A stretch of DNA of 7,859 nucleotides from assembly GCA_020216575.1 (NCBI GenBank), contig JAIUYC010000137.1:1-7859 (forward strand), read 5' to 3'. The stretch comes from Coleofasciculus sp. S288 (GTDB taxonomy: Bacteria; Cyanobacteriota; Cyanobacteriia; Cyanobacteriales; Coleofasciculaceae). A program made the position numbers and the translations under genes. Below, piece after piece: positions 1 through 5,881 of the stretch (the first letter of the stretch is position 1; every line of letters begins with the position of its first letter). Under the pieces are notes generated by a model. The model made no database searches, was not told the origin of the DNA, and was given only the letters and a program-made list of their open reading frames with translations.

Positions 1-1051
1 GAATTTTAAAGGTATAGTCTTTAGCTCCCTCGGATTGGCTTTTTCTGGGCTTGGCTTCCTCGGATTCGGTTCCTTTGAACTGAACACAGATTCTTTCCTT
101 CGGTTGCTTGCAATGTTTCTTGTGACGCTTCTTAATTTTTGGCAACTCTGGATAAATCCCATTTTCCGGGCTACAAGGATTTGATGTATCTTGAGACTGA
201 ATAGACCAATACAAGTCGCCCGAACTATGAAACAGAATTGGGTAAGGTAATTCGTTGTACAGAGGCAGTTGAGTCAGTCTATCTAGTTCTGCTTCCAGCT
301 TCTGGGGGTCATCTTGTAATTCTGGAAGAACACTTATGTGACCTAGAAACTGTAAGTATCGCTGTCGGGTTGGGTCTCTTCCCTTGGGAAGTCGGCTTTT
401 TAGCTGCTCTGATAGCCGCTTAATTTCTACTTCTTTTTTGTCTAGACGCTCGGAAAGCTCGTTGAGATTTTGGTCTTCTTCGCTAACTTGAAGATTATTG
501 ATAAGTAGATGATTAATAGCACGACGACTGAGAGAATCTGTAGCCGTCTTGTCATGCCTTTTTAATAGAATTCCCATTAGATTTTGTGGCTTGCTGCCTT
601 GCTGATTCAGCTCCTGTATTGCCTCTTCCCGAATGGTATGAGCCTTAGCTCGAATCTTATCTGGATCAAAATCAGTAGTTGCTGACAACTCGAATTCGCT
701 TTCTACTGCCTGCAACCAACGCTGCTTGCCCAGTAGTCGAAGCTGTCGTTGTTGCTGTAAGGCTAACCAGGACTTATAGGTGTCACAGGAAATCAACTCA
801 GCGGAAGTGTAAAACCGACTTGGTAGTCCCGCATATTGCGGATTTTCCTTTAGGGGATTGAGAATTTCTGCTACCGCTTTGCGAGTAATATCGCCCTTTT
901 TCTGCCACTCCGGGAACTGGGGATGTTGAGCAATCTTTTCTAGCAGTTCATTGACGAAAAGTGTGTATTTCTCCATCCATTGCCAAATGTCTCGACGTGT
1001 CTCCTCACTGGCACAAAGACGGCATTGAATCGTAAACATTGACATATCCAT
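1..1051 (-). CDS. cas12k: Cas12k (type V-K effector), N-terminal 350 residues, cut by window edge
   Basis: The frame is open from an ATG at 1051 to the window edge with no stop. Cas12k is the naturally nuclease-dead effector that binds a tracrRNA-crRNA guide and marks the target for Tn7-like transposition. Recognition rests on collinear motifs shared with ShCas12k as I recall it: FTIQCRL (6-12), QHPQFPEWQKKGDI (42-55), NPQYAGLPSRFYTSA (70-84), YKSWLALQ (92-99), SRLPKGRD (219-226) and LPYPILF...LYWS (268-283). A Lys/Glu-rich insertion follows at about 285-345. The RuvC-like half is off-window. Start choice: ATG 1051 has a G-rich ribosome site (GGGGGTG) about 9-14 nt upstream; an in-frame ATG at 1045 gives MSMFTIQ, closer to the family start. 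The gene is divergent from the HTH gene and probably has its own promoter. Confidence 0.9.
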   Translation of the reverse strand, partial: MDMSMFTIQCRLCASEETRRDIWQWMEKYTLFVNELLEKIAQHPQFPEWQKKGDITRKAVAEILNPLKENPQYAGLPSRFYTSAELISCDTYKSWLALQQQRQLRLLGKQRWLQAVESEFELSATTDFDPDKIRAKAHTIREEAIQELNQQGSKPQNLMGILLKRHDKTATDSLSRRAINHLLINNLQVSEEDQNLNELSERLDKKEVEIKRLSEQLKSRLPKGRDPTRQRYLQFLGHISVLPELQDDPQKLEAELDRLTQLPLYNELPYPILFHSSGDLYWSIQSQDTSNPCSPENGIYPELPKIKKRHKKHCKQPKERICVQFKGTESEEAKPRKSQSEGAKDYTFKI

Positions 1052-1085
1052 GATGGTAGACACCCCCAAGAGTCAGGACTCAGCT

Positions 1086-1131
1086 CGCCCCTGCTACCCA
1101 GCGCGAACTGAGGATCGAAGCTAGCAGGGCG
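1086..1131. promoter_or_regulatory. Long inverted repeat between cas12k and the divergent HTH gene
   Basis: CGCCCCTGCTA (1086-1096) pairs with TAGCAGGGCG (1122-1131) apart from one bulged C, around a 25-nt loop. In RNA this would be a strong GC-rich stem in the cas12k 5' leader. On the plus strand it would end directly before ATG 1132. A smaller inverted repeat, GAGTC-AG-GACTC, lies beside it at 1070-1081. No T-run follows on either strand, so a terminator is unlikely. A leader structure or a regulator-binding site fits better. The role is inferred only from position and symmetry. Confidence 0.45.
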
Positions 1132-1533
1132 ATGGCAGCCCAAATGGATTTTACAGATGAGGATATCATAACTCTGTATCTTGTCACTATGACAAGTCAC
1201 TTGGCTATGAGTATTGCTCCAAAATCTCCTGCTCATGGACACTGGGATGCGTTAAAGACGTACTTCCAGCCCCTTGGTGAGCAGCTAATGGAACTCGATG
1301 AGTTTCTTAAACATTGGAATGTATCGCGTGAGGAGCTAGCTTTTATCTGCGATTGCTCTCTCACAACGGTGAATCATTGGTTCTCACAAGGTGAGCATCG
1401 TCGAGTACCGAGTGAGAAGCACAAGCAAAGACTGGCGATCGCGCATCACATTTGGACTACAGTCGAAACTGAACCCGAGTATTTGCAGATTCTCAGGGAA
1501 ATGTACAACAAGAATCGCAGACGGACTCGATAG
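1132..1533 (+). CDS. Small helix-turn-helix regulator divergent from cas12k
   Basis: Coordinates give the longest frame (133 residues). The recognisable part starts at Met53 (ATG 1288): MELDEFLKHWNVSREELAFI, then a helix-turn-helix with CDCSLTTVNHWFSQG (73-87), and a basic tail ending in RRRTR. I prefer start 1288 (82 residues): GGTGAG lies 6 nt upstream, and the longer version would place a perfect palindrome (1180-1196) inside the gene and a strong stem directly before ATG 1132. V-K CASTs are known to carry small regulators next to cas12k, such as the MerR-type repressor CvkR in Anabaena. The divergent position here suggests the same job, repression of cas12k and itself. This sequence does not look like a typical MerR protein to me, so I leave the class open. 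It is convergent with the TPR-like gene. Confidence 0.7.
   Translation: MAAQMDFTDEDIITLYLVTMTSHLAMSIAPKSPAHGHWDALKTYFQPLGEQLMELDEFLKHWNVSREELAFICDCSLTTVNHWFSQGEHRRVPSEKHKQRLAIAHHIWTTVETEPEYLQILREMYNKNRRRTR
1165..1195 (-). promoter_or_regulatory. Candidate cas12k promoter overlapping the palindrome
   Basis: On the minus strand TTGTCA (1195-1190) resembles a -35 box and TATGAT (1170-1165) a -10 box, with 19-bp spacing, which is longer than the usual 17. Transcription would start near 1158 and give a leader of about 105 nt that contains the 1086-1131 stem. The -35 box is one arm of the palindrome at 1180-1196, so a dimeric repressor bound there would block it. The spacing makes this tentative. 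Confidence 0.3.
1180..1196. promoter_or_regulatory. Perfect 17-bp palindrome, candidate operator
   Basis: CTTGTCA-cta-TGACAAG has perfect 7-bp arms around a 3-bp centre. Its TTGTCA arms sit where -35 boxes would fall for divergent promoters: TATGAT at 1170-1165 on the minus strand and TATGAG at 1206-1211 on the plus strand, each 19 bp away. Related copies lie at the far end of the HTH gene (1546-1582). The likely ligand is the neighbouring HTH protein. TnsB is an alternative, because CAST ends carry similar TGTCA/TGACA motifs. Confidence 0.5.
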
Positions 1534-1545
1534 CCTGAAAAATAT

Positions 1546-1582
1546 CTTGTCATTTGGCAAGAATTTCTTGTCAGTGTGACAG
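1546..1582. repeat. Two further CTTGTCA-type inverted repeats
   Basis: CTTGTCATTTGGCAAG (1546-1561) and TGTCA-gtg-TGACA (1569-1581, preceded by CT) repeat the motif of the palindrome at 1180-1196, including the 3-bp centre in the second copy. They lie just after the HTH stop codon, between two convergent genes. They could be secondary operator sites, or fossil transposon-end motifs: TTGTCAGTGTGACAGATT at 1568 resembles TTGTCGTCGGTGACAGAT in the end-like sequence at 5864-5881. Confidence 0.5.
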
Positions 1583-1622
1583 ATTTAGGTTTACTCTTCT
1601 TGCCACTGGACGGCATTACCTC

Positions 1623-1640
1623 GTTCTCCTTGACGAGAAC
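1623..1640. terminator. Weak hairpin between convergent genes
   Basis: GTTCTC and GAGAAC form a perfect 6-bp stem with a 6-nt loop in the gap between the HTH gene and the leftward tniQ-linked operon. It could end transcription from both sides, but no T-run follows on either strand, so an intrinsic terminator is not well supported. The rest of the 1534-1655 gap holds only the TTGTCA-type repeats. Confidence 0.25.
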
Positions 1641-1655
1641 AGTTCCCCCGCCACG

Positions 1656-2150
1656 TTACCAGTTGCAATTGTGCCTTTGGTGACGTAAGGTCTCTACAAA
1701 AAGAGTGTGTGATGCGATTTGATAAGATCGGATTTCATAGTCATTCAATGACATAACATGGGAATGACTTGGTGGGAGTATAGATTCATATTTTTCAGAG
1801 GCTACATCGTCTCTTTTTTCTGGAGAAACAATTCCTTCCCACATGAGTTTGGAGTACCGATGAGAAGGCCAAGATGATGGTTCGAGAAGCTTTATAGCAC
1901 TGGTAAAATCATTAGATAGCTGTGCTTTAATTTCTAAAATCAGTGGGTGAGAAAGAAAATTAGAACTTTTATTTTGTAAGAGGAGTTCTACTTCATGGTA
2001 ACGTCCTAACTCAATAAGGCATGAAGCGTAGCAACCAAAAATAGGAATAAATGGAGAACGAGATAGAGCAAAGGGTTTAACAAAATTTGCTGCTTCTGAA
2101 GGATTGGTAGGAGATAGGAACCAAGCAACAGATGCATCGCACTCATTCAC
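1656..2150 (-). CDS. Small TPR-like protein, coupled to tniQ, function unknown
   Basis: This 164-residue protein starts with GTG at 2150, and its first 8 bases overlap the end of tniQ (GTGAATGA), the usual sign of translational coupling. An in-frame stop lies just upstream at 2165-2163, so it is not a frameshifted extension of TniQ, and TniQ already has its full zinc-binding region. No signal peptide or membrane segment is visible. Residues 36-59 (PIFGCYASCLIELGRYHEVE and following) and 70-90 (LILEIKAQL...AIKLLEP) look like helix pairs of a tetratricopeptide repeat, a fold used for protein contacts. I recognise no family beyond that. ShCAST has no gene at this place. The position suggests an accessory factor for the transposition proteins or cargo captured after tniQ. 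Confidence 0.65.
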   Translation of the reverse strand: MNECDASVAWFLSPTNPSEAANFVKPFALSRSPFIPIFGCYASCLIELGRYHEVELLLQNKSSNFLSHPLILEIKAQLSNDFTSAIKLLEPSSWPSHRYSKLMWEGIVSPEKRDDVASEKYESILPPSHSHVMSLNDYEIRSYQIASHTLFVETLRHQRHNCNW

Positions 2151-2727
2151 AAGACTTACTGCCTAATTCTCGTGCTTTTCTTGCCCGTTCTAGCCGCTTT
2201 TCCTTTGCTATTATTTGCCGCTTTTTCATTGAAGTAAACTTCATGCCGCAGCGCTTACAGTTCCCCTCTTCCCACTCCGATGGCAGTGGGAGTTTCTCAT
2301 CACAGGCAGGGCATCGTGATATCAGTGGCAGTTGGTGTTTCTCACACTCTTCTGTTGATCGGAACTGCCAATGGATGCGGTGATAGGGAGCTTCACGATA
2401 ACACACTGCACATAGGCGAGTTGAGCGAGTCACCATTAGCACACCCTTTGGCGGACACAAGGCTTCAAGCTTGTTGACTTCCACACCAATGAGCTTACTC
2501 ATCGCCTGTAATTCTCTCAGAGTTGGGCGGGGATTAAAGCGAAACTTCTCCCAGCGAGATAGAGCAGTACCAATCCCTGCTTTTCTGCTCAAACTACTGG
2601 GAGCAGATACGCTTATAATTTCCTGACGGCGAAAGCGTCCGAAGTAGTGGCTGATGCTTTCTCCTTCAAACGGCTCAAGATACCAGGGTGGATGTTGGGG
2701 GGCTTCAGTTTCCATAAGCAACGACAC
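2143..2727 (-). CDS. tniQ: TniQ, target-adaptor protein of the CAST
   Basis: TniQ links the Cas12k-guide complex to TnsC in V-K transposons. The 194-residue frame begins with GTG at 2727; ATG 2715 (190 residues) is an equally good start, since neither has a clear ribosome site. The N-terminal TniQ signature PPWYLEPFEGESISHYFGRF is at 13-32. Zinc-ligand pairs follow: C106-xx-C109, C128-xx-H131, C139-xx-C142 and C157-xx-C160, consistent with two zinc-ribbon-like units. Length fits the short TniQ of V-K systems rather than the long TnsD type. The C-terminus (168-190) is strongly basic and helical. The gene follows tnsC with a 2-bp gap and overlaps the next gene by 8 bp, so all are probably co-transcribed from tnsB. 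Confidence 0.9.
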   Translation of the reverse strand: MSLLMETEAPQHPPWYLEPFEGESISHYFGRFRRQEIISVSAPSSLSRKAGIGTALSRWEKFRFNPRPTLRELQAMSKLIGVEVNKLEALCPPKGVLMVTRSTRLCAVCYREAPYHRIHWQFRSTEECEKHQLPLISRCPACDEKLPLPSEWEEGNCKRCGMKFTSMKKRQIIAKEKRLERARKARELGSKSCE

Positions 2728-2729
2728 AA

Positions 2730-3713
2730 TCAGGCTCGAAGCACAGACGCATCAATGGGAGTTCTTCTCGTTACCAGTATCCGATCGAGATTAGACACAT
2801 TCAACTGAGTATCAGAATTCTCCAACATATAAATCGCAATTTGGCGAAGGCATTCGTAAAGTGGCTCAGCTTGTCCATTACTCTTGTTAAAGAGAGAGTC
2901 GCACAACCCAGAGATGGAGGCTAAATTGAGTCGCCGCTTCAAAGGTACAAGAACTTGCTCCTCCCAACTGGCAACCATTTGAACTGTCTCTTTCTTGGAG
3001 AAAGCAACAAATTCATGACAATCGAGAAACGTATTGTAAATATCCGTATATCTTTTACTTTGGCGACTGAGAATCTCATCTAAGTACAATGAACCTGCCG
3101 GAATTACGGCAATTTTTGAGGCACGAGCCATCTCAACCAGTTCATTGAAAGATTTGTAGGATAGATAGTGCGCGTTCCCAACAATGAGTAACTTAACACT
3201 AAATGCCTTGAGCGTTGCACATGTGCGCGATCGCAAATTTCTCAAGGAACCGACTCCAGCCAGAGGATGCCCCAAGGCGGTCAGTATTGATAGAAACAAG
3301 TCAGTTGGGGCACCGTATTGCTTGACTTCTGCATAGACGACTGGCATGGGAATGGCTTGCAAAACTCCCCGCCTAGTGACGAGCTGCATTCGATAAAATT
3401 GACAAGCTTTCCGTAAATCTGCACCATTGAGTGCTTTGATATAGCCACTGCATCTGGCATCTCGTTGCCTGTTGAACCACTTGAACAAAGCTTGATCTCG
3501 TCCTACAGGCAAATAGGTGTCGCTATTACGAATATGGTCAACCACTGCTTGCTGTTCGGGCGATCGCTTAGTGTCAACCTCTAGTTCCTGTGCGGGCAAC
3601 TGCTTAGGGTCAACCTTGCCCTCCCTTTGAGGCGATAGCGTTGCGCTGCTGCGGTTGGCTGAGCGCTGTAATTGGTTATCGATTGGCTGTGATGCTGGGT
3701 TAGGTTGTGCCAT
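2730..3713 (-). CDS. tnsC: TnsC homologue with both Walker motifs lost
   Basis: TnsC is normally the AAA+ ATPase that forms helical filaments on target DNA and recruits TnsB. This 327-residue protein aligns with V-K TnsC along the core. YLPVGRDQALFKWFNRQRDA (67-86) matches the region before Walker A, PVVYAEVKQYGAPTDLFLSI (124-143) the next strand and helix, and ASWEEQVLVPL (248-258) the lid region. The ATP site is gone. Walker A (GESRTGKT in ShCAST) is KALNGADL at 93-100, Walker B (LIIDEAD) is LLIVGNAH at 175-182, and no GK[ST] exists anywhere in the protein. An unusual polar, Pro/Gln-rich N-terminal tail of about 50 residues precedes the fold. The frame is undamaged and spaced 6 bp from tnsB and 2 bp from tniQ, which argues against a pseudogene. 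A TniB/TnsC-derived scaffold without ATPase activity is my reading. Confidence 0.85.
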   Translation of the reverse strand: MAQPNPASQPIDNQLQRSANRSSATLSPQREGKVDPKQLPAQELEVDTKRSPEQQAVVDHIRNSDTYLPVGRDQALFKWFNRQRDARCSGYIKALNGADLRKACQFYRMQLVTRRGVLQAIPMPVVYAEVKQYGAPTDLFLSILTALGHPLAGVGSLRNLRSRTCATLKAFSVKLLIVGNAHYLSYKSFNELVEMARASKIAVIPAGSLYLDEILSRQSKRYTDIYNTFLDCHEFVAFSKKETVQMVASWEEQVLVPLKRRLNLASISGLCDSLFNKSNGQAEPLYECLRQIAIYMLENSDTQLNVSNLDRILVTRRTPIDASVLRA

Positions 3714-3719
3714 CTCGAA

Positions 3720-5618
3720 CTACCAGTTCTCCTCCATCAGTTGATTCCAATCGTATGCGACAATCTTGATTGGTGGGATGTATTCGTTAGCTGAGTCATC
3801 TATGGGCTGAGCCTGCTCCACAGTTGATTGGGACGCCACTGGTGGCACTGGCGTATCACCAACAGTAGCATTTTGAGGAAATAGTTCAAGCACCTTGGAT
3901 TGATTAGTCTGCTGCTCATGCCGTTTTTGAGCCTTCTTACGGCGCTGCCGCTTGGATTTACGCTTCTGGTCCACAAATTCATACAAGTCCAGACGCTCGT
4001 TGAGGATTGAACTATTGTCAATTTCCTTAGCTTGCTCGCGCAATTTCTGCTTGCGCCACTTCAACTCCTCCAAAGACATCTGCTTTTCTTTGGCATCTCT
4101 AGCTCGAACAACTCCGATAAACTCTCCGGGTTGACCGTCTTTTGGGCGAGTGTAGGCAAGAAGGACAAGGATGTTGCGCTGGTCGTATCTTAAGGAAATC
4201 GGCTCACCCTGATAGTCCATTAAGCAATCCGCCCGGTAAATCAAGCCCTCAAACCTAACACAACCATACTTTTCCACCTTACGATGAGCCACCTTCATCA
4301 AGCAGATGTCTAGCTCACGTTCATTAACAACTTCTGGCTCTACCAGCAATCCTGACTGCCATCGTTGGGTTCGCTTCTGGTTTGCCACTCTCGGATAATC
4401 ATGCTGGTTGTAGTGATCGACGAAGTATCTCACCAATATCTTCTCTAGCTCATTGAGTGTTAGAGAGGCGTGTTTCTCACAATTGTCTGGACGCTTTTCC
4501 ACACTTGAGCCTGTATAACCGGGAAGCACAGATAAAACTTCTTTGTTGATTTTGTCGAAAATCGACTCAATTAACCCACCTGCTGAGGGAAACACCCGTA
4601 GACGACGCTTGAAATCTAGCTGAATTGAGATCTGTTTCAAGTGATTGGACTTGAACTCCTTAGCACGGTCAGTTACCCAATACTCTGGAACTCCGCAAAC
4701 ATTCCATTTTTCCTGGAGTTCGTACTCAGGTCCATATTGCTTTGGCAGAATGGCGTGGCGCAACGCCAGACCAACCTCATGCGACCCGGCTGCTTCAAAT
4801 CCCAAGTGAAAGCCTGCAACACAGCCAGAGTCGCTGTCCATTATTAGGGTTATGTAGGGACGACCAATAACTTCTTGACCTTTATCGTCTAACTGAAAAA
4901 TCACCTCACCCTGATCGTCAACTAGAAAGATATCCAGTTTCGTATGGTCACACTGCCAAATTTGATTACTATGAGTGATTTCTAAAATCCCTTCCGTGGT
5001 TTGGATGATTTGCCCCTCAGCCGGAGAACCCGGATGACGAACCTTCTTGTTTTCTTGAGCAAGATGAAAATTAATGACTTTGTAGACAGTTACATGGGAT
5101 GGATATTTCCCCACTACTAAGTCGGACAATACCTCTGGGTATTTCTTGAACCGCTCCGCATATTTCTTCCCTCGCAGTGCTTCTCCCTTAGATGCAAGAG
5201 CCATAAGATGCACATGAACTTGGTTGTGATTCATCCGAGAACCATCTTGCTGCCCCCAATCATGGGTGGCACTAATAAATTTGAACCACTGCTCGGAAAT
5301 ACGAAACTGTCCCTTGTCCTTACGACCAACCCCAAGAGTGGCAACCCCCTCACTTTCTACCCTCTTTACGATCCGTTTAATAGTGCGAATGGATTTTCCA
5401 AGCTTTTTAGCAGCCTCTTCTATCGCTTGCCTCCGAGCTGCGCTGCCGGGGGTTCGCACAATAGCATCAATTAAATCAATCTTTTGTTGAACTTCCGGTG
5501 AAACTTCGTTTAAGAGCATGAATGGCTTGTGTTGAGGCTGCTCTTGCTCCAGCTCTGGAATGAGAGGTTCCTCTTGGGGAGTGGAAAAAGTATCTGAGTT
5601 TACAGGCTGCATAGACAT
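3720..5618 (-). CDS. tnsB: TnsB, DDE transposase of the CAST
   Basis: TnsB binds the transposon ends and catalyses strand transfer. From ATG 5618 the protein has 632 residues, close to ShCAST TnsB. An N-terminal HTH region (about 60-90: AIEEAAKKLGKSIRTIKRIV) is followed by the integrase-like core with WQCDHTKLDIFLVD (D224), VTDRAKEFKSNHL (D317) and GGLIESIF (E351), so the DDE triad is present. LPGYTGSSVEKRPDN and LVRYFVDHYNQ match the family after the core. The C-terminal tail IVAYDWNQLMEENW resembles the TnsC-binding hook of ShCAST. Start choice: GGTGGG lies 8 nt before ATG 5618; an upstream in-frame GTG (5627) overlaps that site. An acidic or polar linker (about 550-615) precedes the hook. 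The gene opens the operon and faces away from the left end. Confidence 0.95.
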   Translation of the reverse strand: MSMQPVNSDTFSTPQEEPLIPELEQEQPQHKPFMLLNEVSPEVQQKIDLIDAIVRTPGSAARRQAIEEAAKKLGKSIRTIKRIVKRVESEGVATLGVGRKDKGQFRISEQWFKFISATHDWGQQDGSRMNHNQVHVHLMALASKGEALRGKKYAERFKKYPEVLSDLVVGKYPSHVTVYKVINFHLAQENKKVRHPGSPAEGQIIQTTEGILEITHSNQIWQCDHTKLDIFLVDDQGEVIFQLDDKGQEVIGRPYITLIMDSDSGCVAGFHLGFEAAGSHEVGLALRHAILPKQYGPEYELQEKWNVCGVPEYWVTDRAKEFKSNHLKQISIQLDFKRRLRVFPSAGGLIESIFDKINKEVLSVLPGYTGSSVEKRPDNCEKHASLTLNELEKILVRYFVDHYNQHDYPRVANQKRTQRWQSGLLVEPEVVNERELDICLMKVAHRKVEKYGCVRFEGLIYRADCLMDYQGEPISLRYDQRNILVLLAYTRPKDGQPGEFIGVVRARDAKEKQMSLEELKWRKQKLREQAKEIDNSSILNERLDLYEFVDQKRKSKRQRRKKAQKRHEQQTNQSKVLELFPQNATVGDTPVPPVASQSTVEQAQPIDDSANEYIPPIKIVAYDWNQLMEENW

Positions 5619-5641
5619 ATTTATCACCCACCGTCAGCCAC

Positions 5642-5670
5642 TTTATAAAAAATGACATCATTTACTTTAA
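5642..5670 (-). promoter_or_regulatory. Possible tnsB promoter inside the left end
   Basis: On the minus strand TTAAAG (5670-5665) and TATAAA (5647-5642) are 17 bp apart, placing transcription start near 5635, just ahead of the GGTGGG ribosome site. The spacer contains the innermost TGTCA motif of the end array, so TnsB binding could repress its own gene. The -35 box is poor. Confidence 0.25.
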
Positions 5671-5845
5671 AAGTATAGAGGCAGCCTTAGGATTTATGAC
5701 ACTATTTAATTTAAAAGTGATGAGAGAATATTAGAACGAAAACAAACGCCTAAAACCTTACTGTGAGATGGTTCTAAGCGCTTCTTAAGCTCAATTCAAA
5801 GTGGACACTAATTCTTTAAACTGGACAATAATTCTTTAATGGACA
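5653..5845 (-). repeat. Left transposon end with repeated TnsB-like sites
   Basis: Read inward on the minus strand, TGTC motifs start at 5845, 5827, 5807, 5701 and 5657. The first three form near-perfect direct repeats, TGTCC followed by TTTAAAGAATTA, with steps of 18 and 20 bp. The inner two share TGACA..ATTTA.TTTAAAAGT on the plus strand, 44 bp apart. All fit one loose form: TGTC, an AT-rich spacer and TTTAAA. Arrays of this kind at the tnsB-proximal end are the TnsB-binding sites of Tn7-like elements, and the outermost TGT at 5845 marks the likely terminus. The 105-bp gap between inner and outer sites holds nothing else I recognise. Confidence 0.75.
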
Positions 5846-5881
5846 TGTACGGTGACTGATGATTTGTCGTCGGTGACAGAT
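5846..5881 (+). mobile_element. Terminus-like sequence of a second, ShCAST-type CAST
   Basis: The plus strand starts TGTACGGTGAC and ends TTGTCGTCGGTGACAGAT. Against my recollection of the ShCAST left end this matches at 31 of 36 positions, including the exact GTCGTCGGTGACAGAT block. It reads rightward, opposite to the tnsB element, and begins at the base after that element's terminus. It differs from the TGTCC/TTTAAA sites at 5653-5845, so it belongs to another family. No more TGTC sites and no transposase gene follow to the right, so it is probably a relic. It could also be a right end whose genes are far off-window. Confidence 0.6.

Larger units (their letters stand above)
1..5845 (-). mobile_element. 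Type V-K CRISPR-associated transposon (CAST), left part
   Basis: One transposon unit reads leftward from an end at 5845: tnsB, tnsC, tniQ, a TPR-like gene, a divergent HTH gene and the start of cas12k. This is the canonical gene order of V-K CASTs, which pair a Tn7-like TnsB/TnsC/TniQ core with a nuclease-dead Cas12k that guides insertion. What is seen directly is the gene order, the recognisable Cas12k N-terminus, and repeated TGTCC/TGTCA motifs at the tnsB-proximal end. The right end, CRISPR array, tracrRNA and cargo are outside the window, so completeness cannot be judged. The core appears divergent: TnsC lacks both Walker motifs and an extra gene follows tniQ. Mobility is therefore uncertain. 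Confidence 0.85.

Noticed and set aside
1..1051. CRISPR array or tracrRNA
   Set aside because: There is no regularly spaced repeat. The region is continuous Cas12k coding sequence, and the array should lie downstream, off-window.
940..1242. 100-codon minus-strand open frame across the cas12k start
   Set aside because: It overlaps the clear Cas12k frame, has no recognisable motif, and spans the divergent control region.
1656..2150. TPR-like frame as a frameshifted C-terminus of TniQ
   Set aside because: TniQ is already complete with all zinc ligands, and a stop codon lies just upstream in the second frame.
2730..3713. tnsC as a frameshifted pseudogene
   Set aside because: The frame is continuous from start to stop, the alignment to TnsC holds on both sides of the lost motifs, and spacing to both neighbours is tight.
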